Source of the DNA: Adhaeribacter arboris
GTDB lineage: Bacteria > Bacteroidota > Bacteroidia > Cytophagales > Hymenobacteraceae
Assembly: GCF_003023845.1 (NCBI RefSeq)
Contig: NZ_PYFT01000001.1
Location: forward strand, 6,262,001 to 6,326,000
Length of the DNA stretch: 64,000 bases
Direction of reading: 5' to 3'
The notes under the pieces were generated by a model. That model was given only the letters and a program-made list of their open reading frames with translations, did not search any database and had not been told where the DNA came from. Below, piece by piece: positions 53,182 to 62,054 of the stretch (its first letter is position 1; each line of letters opens with the position of its first letter). The translations under genes were made by a program, and so were the position numbers.

Positions 53182-54180
53182 TTAAGATATAAAAGGTCTT
53201 GGAAAATTATTTAATTCATCAACCGTACTCTGCGGTAAATCCGGAATGAGTTGTGGATTAAGTACCGGAAGTTCGTAATGGTTGGCCGAGATTACCGAAG
53301 CGCGGGCAATATGCCGCGGACCTTCTACAGTCCAGTCGTTCATTTCTTTTTTCTCAAACCGGCACTCGTTACAAATAAAATCTACCACTTCGCCGTACTC
53401 ATTCTTTCGGGCAGTTACGCGTAAAACATCACTACCCCGAGTCCAAAGTATTACCTTACCCGCACATTTAGGACAATCGCGATGCGCATCTAAAGGTTTA
53501 GTAAACCATACCCGATTTTTAAACCGGAAAGTTTTATCTGTCAAAGCGCCTACCGGGCATACATCAATGACGTTGCCGGAGAATTCATTATCAATTACAT
53601 TCTCGATGTACGTGCCAATTTCAGAAGCATCACCACGGCCTAATACTCCGTGTACGCGCTTATTAGTAAGTTGATCAGCCGTATATACACAACGGTAGCA
53701 CAAAATACAGCGATTCATGTGTAATTGAATCAGCGGACCGATATCTTGTTTCTCAAAGGTACGACGGTCCTCCTCGTAACGGGTAGCCGAAGTGCCATGC
53801 TCGTACGAAAAGTTTTGCAAATCGCACTCACCCGCTTGGTCGCACACCGGACAATCCAATGGATGGTTGATTAAAAGCATTTCTACTACCCCTTTCCGCG
53901 CTTCCAGCACCTGGGGGGATAGCGTATTTTCTACTACCATACCGTCCTGAACTGGCGTTACGCACGAAGCCACCAATTTCGGCATGGGGCGGGGGTCTTT
54001 TGCGGAGCCAGCAGTTACTTTTACTAAACAAGCACGGCATTTACCACCGCTACCTTTTAAAGGAGTATAGTAACACATGGCGGGAGGCACTACATCGCCA
54101 CCTATTTTACGGGCTGCATTTAAGATAGTAGTACCATCTGGAATTTCTACCTCAATACCGTCGAAAGTTATTTTTGCCAT
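53182..54180 (-). CDS. nuoG: NADH-quinone oxidoreductase subunit G, short form
   Basis: It is 332 residues, versus about 800-900 in enterobacteria. The N-terminal [2Fe-2S] domain (CYYTPLKGSGGKCRACLVKV ... CVTP), the His-Cys cluster (HPLDCPVCDQAGECDLQ) and the double-cluster domain (CILCYRCV ... VCPVGAL) are complete, so electron transfer should work. After them only a remnant of the molybdopterin Fe4S4 domain remains (CPKC ... ICNECRF, two Cys pairs), and the large Mo-like domain is gone. Short NuoG is common in Bacteroidota. Confidence 0.93.
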   Translation of the reverse strand: MAKITFDGIEVEIPDGTTILNAARKIGGDVVPPAMCYYTPLKGSGGKCRACLVKVTAGSAKDPRPMPKLVASCVTPVQDGMVVENTLSPQVLEARKGVVEMLLINHPLDCPVCDQAGECDLQNFSYEHGTSATRYEEDRRTFEKQDIGPLIQLHMNRCILCYRCVYTADQLTNKRVHGVLGRGDASEIGTYIENVIDNEFSGNVIDVCPVGALTDKTFRFKNRVWFTKPLDAHRDCPKCAGKVILWTRGSDVLRVTARKNEYGEVVDFICNECRFEKKEMNDWTVEGPRHIARASVISANHYELPVLNPQLIPDLPQSTVDELNNFPRPFIS

Positions 54181-54428
54181 TTATATTTAGTCGTCAGTTG
54201 CTGGTTTTAGTTTTGAGATGCATTTATCTCATTTATCAAATTAAACCAGCATTTATTATTACATAATTTAATCAAACGTCCTCTCTGGTTGAGTGCACTT
54301 AAAGAATTTTATTTTTCCTAAGTGTCGCTTAACGGAGAGAAATTTCAGAATCAATAAATTAAGTTTACCATGTAAGAAAACTTAAAATTACTTTACTCAT
54401 TCAATATCTAGCATTCAACGTCTAACAT
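54181..54428. other. Gene-free gap between nuoF and nuoG
   Basis: 248 bases with no gene. Near the nuoG start lies CAGTTGCTGGTTTTAG, partly inverted by TTAAACCAG (54241-54249), with a small hairpin GAGAT/ATCTC between. Near the nuoF stop are stuttering words (ATCTAGCATT, ACGTCTAACATCTAA). Confidence 0.4.
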
Positions 54429-55775
54429 CTAAACTAAAGCTGCTTCTTCTGCTCCACGGTAAACCGCACCTGGCTGCGTAGCTGCTCCCGGATGTTTTAC
54501 ATGCCACTCAAATTCTTCCCGGAAATGACGCACTGCACTTGCTACTGGCCAAGCGGCAGCATCACCAAGCGGGCAAATAGTATTTCCTTCAATTTGTTTA
54601 GATACGTTTACGAGTAAATCAATGTCATGCATGTGGCCGTGACCGTGTTCAATGCGGTGTAGGATTTTTTCCATCCAACCGGTGCCTTCGCGGCAAGGAC
54701 TGCACTGTCCGCACGATTCATGGTGGTAGAAACGAGCAAAATTCCAGGTATTACGCACAATACACGTCGTATCGTCCATAGCAATAAAACCACCGGAACC
54801 CAGCATAGTACCGCTCACAAAACCACCTTCCGATAATGATTCATAGGTCATTACCCGGGGTACTCCTTCGGCCGTTTTCAGGAATAAATGGGCTGGTAAA
54901 ATTGGTACGGATGAACCACCGGCTACAACCGCTTTAAACTGTCGGCCTTTCCAGATACCACCGCAGTATTCATCTGAAAATAAGAATTCTTCGACAGGTA
55001 AACCCAATTCAATTTCATAAACGCCAGGCTTATTTAAATGGCCCCCGGCTGAAATCAATTTGGTGCCGGTGCTACGGCCTACGCCAATTTTAGCGTATTC
55101 TTCACCGGTATTATTTACAATCCAGGGTACCGAAGCAATAGATTCTACGTTATTTACTACGGTTGGGCAAGCGTATAAGCCTTGCACTGCCGGAAATGGT
55201 GGTTTATTACGAGGATTTCCTCGCTTGCCTTCTAAAGATTCCAGTAATGCTGTTTCTTCGCCGCAAATATAGGCTCCGCCGCCTGGATGCACGTGCAAAT
55301 CTAACGAATAGCCAGATCCCAGAATATTTTCTCCTAAGAAGCCAGCCGCGTATGCTTCGGCAATTGCTTTTTCCAAAATCCGTAGCACAAACATAAGTTC
55401 ACCACGAATATAAATGTAAGAAGTACGGGCACCCAAGGCATAACTGGAGGTAATCATACCTTCAATCAGTGCGTGCGGAATTTTTTCCATTAACACGCGA
55501 TCTTTAAAGGTGCCTGGCTCGGATTCGTCGGCGTTGCAAACCAAATAACGTGGTTTACCTTCTGGTTTAGCCAAAAAGCTCCATTTCATGCCGGTAGGAA
55601 ATCCGGCCCCACCGCGACCTCTTAAACCCGATTTTTTCACTTCTTCCACCACTTCTTCCGAAGTCATAGTTTTTAGCGCTTTTTCCACGGAGCGGTAACC
55701 ACCCATTTTGCGGTAAACCGCTAACGTGTGAATGTCGGGTACGTTAATATGTTCGGTTAATATTTTTCTTCCCAT
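54429..55775 (-). CDS. nuoF: NADH-quinone oxidoreductase subunit F
   Basis: It is 448 residues from the ATG at 55775 ([16 protein letters not shown]); a TTG at 55793 is less likely. It is the NADH-oxidising subunit with [21 protein letters not shown] (NADH/FMN glycine loop), [14 protein letters not shown] and [19 protein letters not shown] (here [10 protein letters not shown]). The N3 cluster motif is [12 protein letters not shown] with a distant Cys in [10 protein letters not shown]. Confidence 0.95.
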   Translation of the reverse strand: MGRKILTEHINVPDIHTLAVYRKMGGYRSVEKALKTMTSEEVVEEVKKSGLRGRGGAGFPTGMKWSFLAKPEGKPRYLVCNADESEPGTFKDRVLMEKIPHALIEGMITSSYALGARTSYIYIRGELMFVLRILEKAIAEAYAAGFLGENILGSGYSLDLHVHPGGGAYICGEETALLESLEGKRGNPRNKPPFPAVQGLYACPTVVNNVESIASVPWIVNNTGEEYAKIGVGRSTGTKLISAGGHLNKPGVYEIELGLPVEEFLFSDEYCGGIWKGRQFKAVVAGGSSVPILPAHLFLKTAEGVPRVMTYESLSEGGFVSGTMLGSGGFIAMDDTTCIVRNTWNFARFYHHESCGQCSPCREGTGWMEKILHRIEHGHGHMHDIDLLVNVSKQIEGNTICPLGDAAAWPVASAVRHFREEFEWHVKHPGAATQPGAVYRGAEEAALV

Positions 55776-55790
55776 TTTTCTTCTTAGATT

Positions 55791-55896
55791 CAAGTATCAG
55801 GACACAAGTATCAAGACTATCAAATTCAATCTTTTATTATTCAGACTACAGTTTCAGATTCAAAATCATATAAAAAATCTGGCTACCTGATACTTG
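55791..55896. repeat. Inverted word repeat bracketing the nuoE-nuoF gap
   Basis: CAAGTATCAG (55791-55800, beside the nuoF start) and CTGATACTTG (55887-55896, beside the nuoE stop) are perfectly inverted. ACCTGATACTTGCTA (55885-55899) is identical to the word in the moaD-moaE gap 12 kb away. Confidence 0.65.
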
Positions 55897-55911
55897 CTAT
55901 CTGCTACTAAA

Positions 55912-56421
55912 TTATTCTTTTCTCAAATCGTCGAGCAACTTATCAGTACTGTCCGGATCCAGATTTTCGTAATATTTTTCCCGGATTTGCAGCATAGGAC
56001 CCATCCCGCAAGCCGCTAAACATTCTACGGTTTTTAAAGTAAACATACCATCCGCTGACGTTCCTCCTACCTTACAACCTAATTGGTGTTCTAGATGTTC
56101 GATTAACTGGTCCGCGCCGCGCAACATGCAAGGACCGGTACGGCAAACTTCCAGCACATGCTTGCCCACCGGTTTTAAATTAAACATAGTGTAAAAAGTA
56201 GCTACCTCATACACTTCAATGGGAGTAATACCTAAAATTTCAGCCACTTTATCCTGTACCTCTGCGCTTACCCAACCACCAAATTCAGCTTGAGCGATAT
56301 GTAAAACTGGTAAAATCGCTGATTTTTTTCTATCTGGTGGATAATGAGAGATGTAACGCTGGATTTCGGCCATTGCTGCATCCGAAAATTGAATGTCGTT
56401 GGTTATTGTTGTATTATCCAT
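55912..56421 (-). CDS. nuoE: NADH-quinone oxidoreductase subunit E
   Basis: It is a 169-residue thioredoxin-like [2Fe-2S] subunit (cluster N1a). The four ligands are in VCRTGPCMLRGADQ and VECLAACGMGPMLQI. The N-terminal helical region (SAILPVLHIAQAEFGGWVS) is typical. It forms the dehydrogenase module with NuoF and NuoG. Confidence 0.95.
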   Translation of the reverse strand: MDNTTITNDIQFSDAAMAEIQRYISHYPPDRKKSAILPVLHIAQAEFGGWVSAEVQDKVAEILGITPIEVYEVATFYTMFNLKPVGKHVLEVCRTGPCMLRGADQLIEHLEHQLGCKVGGTSADGMFTLKTVECLAACGMGPMLQIREKYYENLDPDSTDKLLDDLRKE

Positions 56422-56558
56422 CTTACATTTAACGGAGATAAACTCTTAAAGCTGAGGCGCTGAAAGCTTCAGTAGTTTATTTACCTGCGTGTTCTATAGC
56501 TAAATTATTTTTTATAAAACTAAATCCCTAATTTTCAACTCCTTACTAATAATCAATA

Positions 56559-57812
56559 TTAAGCATCTAACTCTCCGGCAATTACATTCATGCTACTCAG
56601 AATAACAATTGCATCCGAAAGCGAAGTGCCCACTACCATTTCAGGGTAAGCTTGGTAGTAAATAAAGCAAGGCCGCCGGAAGTGTAAGCGGTAAGGTGCT
56701 CTACCACCATCACTAATCAAGTAAAAACCTAGTTCACCGTTTCCGCCTTCTACCGAATGGTAGACTTCGCCTACGGGAGCATCAATTTCACCCATTATAA
56801 TTTTAAAATGATAGATAAGTGCCTCCATATTGCGGTACACTTCCTGCTTGGGCGGCAAGTAGTATTCCGGCGCATCGGCGTGGTAGGGTCCTTCGGGTAA
56901 ATTTTCTAGAGCTTGCCCAATAATGCGCAGACTTTGCCAGATTTCTTCGTTCCGTACTAAGAAGCGGTCGTAAGTATCGCCTTTGGTACCTACCGGAATT
57001 TCAAAATCAAAATCCTGGTAAGAAGAATACGGATTCATAACCCGTACATCGTAATCTACACCAGCAGCTCGCAGGTTTGGTCCGGTAAAACCGTAGTTTA
57101 AGGCACGTTCAGGAGTAATAGGCCCTACATCCACGGTGCGATCCATAAAAATGCGGTTCCGGTTAAACAACGATTCAAACTCACGCATTACAGCCGGAAA
57201 TTCTTTTATCCATTTACGCAATTTTTCTAAAGCAGTAGGAGAGAAATCTCTTTCCATGCCTCCAATCCGACCCATGTTAGTAGTAAGGCGAGCTCCGCAG
57301 ATTTCTTCGTAAATTTCGTATACTTTTTCCCGTTCCTGAAATACATACAAGAAGCCGGTAAAAGCCCCTGTATCTACACCCAGAATAGAGTTACAAATAA
57401 GATGATCGGTAATCCGGGCCAGCTCCATTACAATTACACGCATGTAATCGGCCCGTTTAGGCGTTTTTACCCCCAGTAATTTCTCTACTGTCATCCACCA
57501 GCCCATATTATTAATGGGAGAGGAACAATAATTTAAGCGGTCGGTAAGCGGAGTAATTTGGTAAAACGGACGGCGTTCCGCAATTTTTTCGAATGCCCGG
57601 TGAATGTAACCAATAGTGGGTACGCCCGAAACAATCTTTTCACCATCCATTTGTAATATATTCTGGAATACACCGTGCGTAGCTGGGTGAGTAGGGCCCA
57701 GGTTAAGCGTAGTTAATTCCCGTTCGTGATCTCCATAATTCTGGATAGTGCCGGAAGCATTTCCGGACAATATGCCAGTATTGGAAGAAATACTATTTTT
57801 AATATCTGCCAT
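56559..57812 (-). CDS. nuoD: NADH-quinone oxidoreductase subunit D
   Basis: It is a 417-residue, 49-kDa-type subunit derived from hydrogenase large subunits, forming the quinone site with NuoB. Conserved elements are LNLGPTHPATHGVFQNILQMDGEKI (quinone-site His), GYIHRAFEKIAERRPFYQITPLTDRLNYCSS and APVGEVYHSVEGGNGELGFYLISDGG. It is separate from nuoC, not fused. Confidence 0.95.
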   Translation of the reverse strand: MADIKNSISSNTGILSGNASGTIQNYGDHERELTTLNLGPTHPATHGVFQNILQMDGEKIVSGVPTIGYIHRAFEKIAERRPFYQITPLTDRLNYCSSPINNMGWWMTVEKLLGVKTPKRADYMRVIVMELARITDHLICNSILGVDTGAFTGFLYVFQEREKVYEIYEEICGARLTTNMGRIGGMERDFSPTALEKLRKWIKEFPAVMREFESLFNRNRIFMDRTVDVGPITPERALNYGFTGPNLRAAGVDYDVRVMNPYSSYQDFDFEIPVGTKGDTYDRFLVRNEEIWQSLRIIGQALENLPEGPYHADAPEYYLPPKQEVYRNMEALIYHFKIIMGEIDAPVGEVYHSVEGGNGELGFYLISDGGRAPYRLHFRRPCFIYYQAYPEMVVGTSLSDAIVILSSMNVIAGELDA

Positions 57813-57826
57813 ATTTATAATTGTTG

Positions 57827-57930
57827 GTTATTCGTTGTCAGAATTTAACAACCGACCTGGAACAACAAATAGCTGCTTTTAGATTACCCTGGTTACTGAA
57901 GTAAGTATTTAAATTCTAACAACAAACAAC
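57827..57930. repeat. Inverted word repeat bracketing the nuoC-nuoD gap
   Basis: The segment 57827-57847 (GTTATTCGTTGTC-AGAATTTA) pairs with 57910-57930 at 18 of 21 positions (TAAATTCTAACAACAAACAAC). The two arms abut the nuoD start and lie just before the nuoC stop. Confidence 0.6.
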
Positions 57931-57942
57931 TACTAGCCAAAT

Positions 57943-58449
57943 TTATCGTCCGAAGAAAGTGTCTACCTTGTCTTCGCGCGTGCCATCCTCTAAGGCGTAT
58001 TGTTTCCGTAGAGGATGATAATTCATGTCTTCTACATTTAAAATCCGAATCAGATTTGGATGTCCTTCAAAGATAACCCCATAAAAGTCATACGTTTCAC
58101 GCTCCATCCAATTAGCCGTAGAATATAAATTCGTTAAGGTAGGAACCCTTGGATCTTCGATCGGGAAGAATATTTTAATCCGGATTCGAACGTTGTGCAC
58201 TAAACTATGTACATGATAAACCACGCCCAGTTCTGCGTCTTGCTTTTCCGGGTAATGAACGCCGCACATAGTAGTGAGAAAATTCATTTGCATATACTCA
58301 TCGTGATACAAATATTCGAGAAGCGGAAGCAAGCTGTCGCGGGTGGTGGTAAGAGTTAATAAACCGTAAGGCTCCCAAATATCAAAAAGGGAATCGCCAA
58401 ATTTTTTAGTTAAGTTTTCGAGAAGAATCTGATTCGTAAGCGGCTCCAT
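57943..58449 (-). CDS. nuoC: NADH-quinone oxidoreductase subunit C
   Basis: It is a 168-residue, 30-kDa-type subunit. Typical segments are FLTTMCGVHYPEKQDAELGVVYHVHSL and PTLTNLYSTANWMERETYDFYGVIFEGHPNLIRIL, ending near HPLRKQYALEDGTRED. It starts 3 bases after nuoB. It supports the quinone module together with NuoD. Confidence 0.94.
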   Translation of the reverse strand: MEPLTNQILLENLTKKFGDSLFDIWEPYGLLTLTTTRDSLLPLLEYLYHDEYMQMNFLTTMCGVHYPEKQDAELGVVYHVHSLVHNVRIRIKIFFPIEDPRVPTLTNLYSTANWMERETYDFYGVIFEGHPNLIRILNVEDMNYHPLRKQYALEDGTREDKVDTFFGR

Positions 58450-58452
58450 GCG

Positions 58453-58995
58453 TTATTTGATGTTATAAGACTCTAATAAAGCCTGGTACTCCGGTGAGTT
58501 CCGGCGACGCAAGGATTCATCGCGTACCAAATCTTGAATACGCATTAAACCATCCAAAACCTGTTCAGGCCGGGGTGGACAACCTGCCACGTACACATCC
58601 ACCGGTATAATCCGGTCAATACCTTGTAATACGCTATAGGTATCAAAAATACCGCCGCTAGTAGCACAAGCTCCCATAGCTAGTACCCAGCGAGGTTCGG
58701 CCATTTGTTCGTAAACTTGTTTTACAATAGGCGCCATTTTCTTAGCAATAGTACCCATGACCATCAATAAATCCGCCTGACGCGGGGAAAAGCTAGGACG
58801 TTCGGAGCCGAATCGGGAAATATCGTAGTGCGAACCCATAGTTGCCATAAACTCAATGCCGCAGCACGAGGTAGCAAACGGCAAAGGCCACAACGAGTGG
58901 CTCCGGGCTAATCCAACTACTTTTTCTAAGGATGTGGCAAAAAAACCGGCGCCTTCATAGCCATCCGGGGCATCTACCATTTTTATATCTGCCAT
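58453..58995 (-). CDS. nuoB: NADH-quinone oxidoreductase subunit B
   Basis: It is a 180-residue PSST-type subunit carrying cluster N2. The ligands are in [12 protein letters not shown] (two adjacent Cys), MGACATSGG and [11 protein letters not shown]. It hands electrons to quinone at the interface with NuoD. Confidence 0.95.
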   Translation of the reverse strand: MADIKMVDAPDGYEGAGFFATSLEKVVGLARSHSLWPLPFATSCCGIEFMATMGSHYDISRFGSERPSFSPRQADLLMVMGTIAKKMAPIVKQVYEQMAEPRWVLAMGACATSGGIFDTYSVLQGIDRIIPVDVYVAGCPPRPEQVLDGLMRIQDLVRDESLRRRNSPEYQALLESYNIK

Positions 58996-59021
58996 AAAAT
59001 TTCTGTTCTTGATTTAGATAC

Positions 59022-59042
59022 TTAGAACGGGTAACGTTCTAA
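59022..59042. repeat. Small hairpin in the nuoB leader
   Basis: TTAGAACG (59022-59029) and CGTTCTAA (59035-59042) form a perfect 8-bp stem with a 5-base loop in the nuoA-nuoB gap. Function unknown. Confidence 0.45.
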
Positions 59043-59088
59043 AATCCAACATTTATTAGCTTATAAAAGTTTTAACTATTTGGGATTG

Positions 59089-59469
59089 CTACTCCCACTT
59101 CAGGATACCTTTTTTAATAACGTAAAAGAAACCTATTAGCAACAACGCCATAAATACCAGCATTTGTATAAATCCATCGAAGCCAAATTCTTTGAAATTT
59201 ACCGCCCAAGGGTAAAGAAAAATGATTTCTACGTCGAATAATACAAATAATATGGCTGTCATGAAGTATTTATAAGAAATAGGTGTACGGGCATTCCCTA
59301 CCGACTCAATACCACTCTCCCAGGCGGCGTCTTTTACTTTACTGTGCCGTTTGGGGCCAATAAGGTGCGTTACCACCATCGAGAAAACAACAAATCCTAA
59401 AGCGGCGGCAAACTGAATTAATATGGGTAAGTAGTCTGAAGGTAATTGATTTACGGGGGCTGTTTCCAT
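59089..59469 (-). CDS. nuoA: NADH-quinone oxidoreductase subunit A
   Basis: It is a 126-residue, three-helix membrane subunit and the first gene of the 14-gene operon. The loop KDAAWESGIESVGNARTPISYKYFMTAILFVLFDVEIIFLYPWA is canonical, though the usual Cys of YECG is replaced by Ser (WESG). A good promoter lies ~30-60 bases upstream. Confidence 0.95.
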   Translation of the reverse strand: METAPVNQLPSDYLPILIQFAAALGFVVFSMVVTHLIGPKRHSKVKDAAWESGIESVGNARTPISYKYFMTAILFVLFDVEIIFLYPWAVNFKEFGFDGFIQMLVFMALLLIGFFYVIKKGILKWE

Positions 59470-59499
59470 TCCTTAAGGTTCCGTTTATGAAATTTGGAG

Positions 59500-59530
59500 C
59501 AAAAGTACGCATTAATTAGAAAGATTCAAA
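59500..59530 (-). promoter_or_regulatory. Bacteroidota-type promoter of the nuo operon
   Basis: On the minus strand TTTG (59530-59527), a 19-base spacer and TACTTTTG (59507-59500) match the consensus TTTG-N19-TAnnTTTG exactly. The -7 element lies 31 bases before the nuoA ATG, giving a short leader. Confidence 0.75.
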
Positions 59531-59638
59531 TAAAGCAGCATTTGTTAAGACTCCGCCTTCTAGAAAGTTTAAGAATAAAAATGACCTGTTCCGCCGGTAA
59601 ATAAAAAGCAAGAAGTATCAGGTTCATTGCAAAAATTA

Positions 59639-59673
59639 ATTTTCTTTATTCCTGAATCAGGATTAAAGAAAAT
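59639..59673. repeat. Near-perfect 35-bp palindrome upstream of the nuo promoter
   Basis: Arms 59639-59655 (ATTTTCTTTATTCCTGA) and 59657-59673 are inverted at 16 of 17 positions around a single base. It lies ~110 bases upstream of the nuo promoter and ~205 bases past the hydrolase stop, with no T-run beyond the arms. It could be an operator or a terminator for the minus-strand hydrolase's neighbourhood. The rest of 59531-59879 is AT-rich with no gene. Confidence 0.5.
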
Positions 59674-59879
59674 ATTTAAAGTAGGTAATTAGCAATAACA
59701 AGACGGATATAATTTGCTAGGGCACATTCAGGGTCTTCTGCTTTAACTATATACCCCAGAAAGAATTAAAAGGATACCTGCTCACCGATAATACTACCTA
59801 AAATAAACTCGACGAGCACAAATCAAGAGCTTACTTAATCGACAATATCAAATTATTAAGACAAGCTGTAGTAAAATTT

Positions 59880-60824
59880 TTACTTACTTACAGCAGTAGT
59901 ATTTTTTATTATATTGCTGGCTATCATCCAATTATAGAAACGCTCAAACCAATCATCCGGTGTCGTTGGATTTTTTAAACCAAAGCCATGACCGCCCTTT
60001 GGGTAAATATGCAATTCAGCGGGAATACTAAGCTGTTGCAAGGCTTGGTAAAATAAAATGCTATTGGCGGGTGGTACCACTTTATCGTCGGAGGCGTGAA
60101 TTAGAAAAGTGGGCGGAGTTTGCGCCGTAACTTGTTGCTCGTTCGAATATTCTTTTAATTTTTCCGGTGAAGCATTTTTACCGATTAAATTATCGAAAGA
60201 ACCTTGATGCACTACGCCGGGCCGACTGCTAATAACCGGATAAACTAGTATCATAAAATCTGGTCGTACTGAAACATTATCAGGATTAGGAATAACGGCT
60301 TTTTGAAAATGCGTACCGGCCGTAGAAGCCAGGTGGCCACCCGCGGAAAATCCCATAATGCCAATCCGGTTGGGGTCTACCTGCCATTCGGTTGCTCTTT
60401 TGCGTACTACCCGAATGGCTTGCTGGGCATCTTGTAAAGGAGCAATTTCGGGGTTAGTGGAGGTTTTAGCACTTGGTAAGCGGTATTTTACCACGAAAGC
60501 AGCAATACCTTTTTCATTTAGTTTCCGGGCAACATCCGAACCTTCGTGCTCGGCTGCTAATATAGAGTAACCACCTCCGGGGCATATAACCACGGCTGCA
60601 CCAGTAGCTTTTTCTTTAGAGGGTAAATAAATAGTAAGCGTAGGATTGCGGACCAGGCTGATGCGCAGAATACCATCCTTTTCTGTTTTTTCTTCGTTCG
60701 GACCGGGTTTGGCATTTGGGATATTGCCTTCGTACAAGGGTAATTCCATAGGTTTCGTTTGGGCAAGCGCCGAGCTTACATTCAGGCTGAAAAGCGCTAA
60801 CAGAAGAATAGCTAATTTTTTCAT
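59880..60824 (-). CDS. Exported alpha/beta-hydrolase (BD-FAE/acetyl-esterase-like)
   Basis: It is 314 residues from the ATG at 60824, which gives a clean signal peptide (LAILLLALFSLNVSSALAQ); an upstream ATG at 60845 adds 7 residues. The fold markers are VVICPGGGYSILAAEHEG (oxyanion region), GIMGFSAGGHLAST (nucleophile Ser in GxSxG), IHASDDKVVPP (Asp) and GGHGFGL (catalytic His). Relatives deacetylate plant polysaccharides, including acetylated xylan and glucomannan, so it could assist mannan use, although it is far from the mannan cluster. Confidence 0.85.
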   Translation of the reverse strand: MKKLAILLLALFSLNVSSALAQTKPMELPLYEGNIPNAKPGPNEEKTEKDGILRISLVRNPTLTIYLPSKEKATGAAVVICPGGGYSILAAEHEGSDVARKLNEKGIAAFVVKYRLPSAKTSTNPEIAPLQDAQQAIRVVRKRATEWQVDPNRIGIMGFSAGGHLASTAGTHFQKAVIPNPDNVSVRPDFMILVYPVISSRPGVVHQGSFDNLIGKNASPEKLKEYSNEQQVTAQTPPTFLIHASDDKVVPPANSILFYQALQQLSIPAELHIYPKGGHGFGLKNPTTPDDWFERFYNWMIASNIIKNTTAVSK

Positions 60825-61101
60825 AGAACAATCAAGAAAACACAAGATAAAGTTTCTGCTAAAACTACTGTATTTTATTTTCTTATTGTAACAATTACTG
60901 CAAGTATTACTTACTACTGTTTTGCCAGACTAGTCAGTAATGGTAGAGAATTGTAGTTACAAGAATAATATCCTACCTTGATTTACCCATATCATTTAGT
61001 GAGCAACTTTAATTATATCAAGGCTAGGAATAAATTACCTTGGTTGACTAAGCTTAAGAAAAAAGAATTATCTTCTTCTTTATAATCGAAAAAATTAAAA
61101 C

Positions 61102-61880
61102 TTACCGACGCTTAATATAATCTTCTAATTCGCGAATACTAGCATCGTAGGAAAATGCTTCATTGATGAAGTAAAAGTTGCGCCGATCGCAGGTAGCTTT
61201 ATAAGCAAATTTGGCAAATTCCAGTCGAGTATTTTCGTGTTGAAACTGCTCCAGAATCGCTTTTAAATCTTCAGCTAGAACACTATTTTGGCTCAAGGCC
61301 TGCCGGGCAATAGATTCTTTGCTACTTTCAGTGTTTCTGGCGGCCATAGTTTGCAATAAACGATCTACCTGTTGTTTTCCAGAATATCCCGGCATTGTTC
61401 GGTGGGATTCTCACGCTCTGGTTCTTCGTACCGGTTGTCCGGGTCGTATCGGTCATCATTACGCTCGTAATCGTTGTTACCATAGGGCTCGGGTTCCTGG
61501 TATCGTGGTAAAGGCGGACGCCGGTTAGGATAATTGGGCCGTAAAGGTAATTCGACTACTTTTCGTACGAATGCCTGCCGTCCATATTCCATTACTTGTA
61601 ACATAAATTCGCTTTGCCGCCCAGGTTCTATAAATATTTGGGTTCGGTGAACTAAAACACCCCGACGGCCCGGTATTCGAAATTCGGCAGTATGATAGCC
61701 ATCTGGAATGTCGTACAAGCGGACGACATTCGTTCCGCCCCGATTCACGAATCTGCCATCAAAAATAAACTGAAAGGCTTCACCTCACTTACTGAAGAAA
61801 GTGGCGGTTGCGCTCGGAAAACCAAGCACATTTTGAGTCCAGAAAAAGAGTCCGCAAAATAAAATAACCAGACGTTTCAT
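61102..61880 (-). pseudogene. DUF4476-family secreted protein broken by a TGA and a frameshift
   Basis: The gene starts at ATG 61880 with a signal peptide (MKRLVILFCGLFFWTQNVLG). The frame meets TGA at 61787-61785 right after ATATFFSK, then continues with GEAFQFIFDGRFVNRGG and the N-terminal DUF4476 beta region to 61365. The C-terminal DUF4476 helices (VDRLLQTMAARNTE ... FAKFAYKATCDRRNFYFINEAF) lie in another frame (61102-61395). At least one stop and one frameshift therefore separate parts of one protein. A Pro/Asp/Glu/Arg-rich linker lies between. It is either a decayed gene or an error-rich stretch of assembly. Confidence 0.75.
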
Positions 61881-61992
61881 ATTTATTTAGTCCATAGTCC
61901 ACGGTCGAAAGACTACAGACAGATATATCTTTTAAAGGTTTAGAAAATAATTCCCGAAGACTATACTTATATAAATAAAAGCCAATTATTAT

Positions 61993-62039
61993 GCCAATAA
62001 AAAAGCTGTTACGGGAACCGTAACAGCTTTTTTATTGGC
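61993..62039 (-). terminator. Intrinsic terminator after the PurM-like gene
   Basis: Arms 61993-62014 and 62018-62039 are perfect 22-bp inverted repeats (core AAAAAAGCTGTTACGG) with a 3-base loop and T-rich DNA on the transcript side. It begins 16 bases past the stop. Confidence 0.85.
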
Positions 62040-62054
62040 CTTTATCCACGCAAA

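Noticed and set aside
4558-61880. Stop-codon reassignment or selenocysteine/pyrrolysine insertion
   Set aside because: The three interrupted genes have three different stops, while TAG, TGA and TAA all end intact genes here; no SECIS-like element or pylT/selC was seen.
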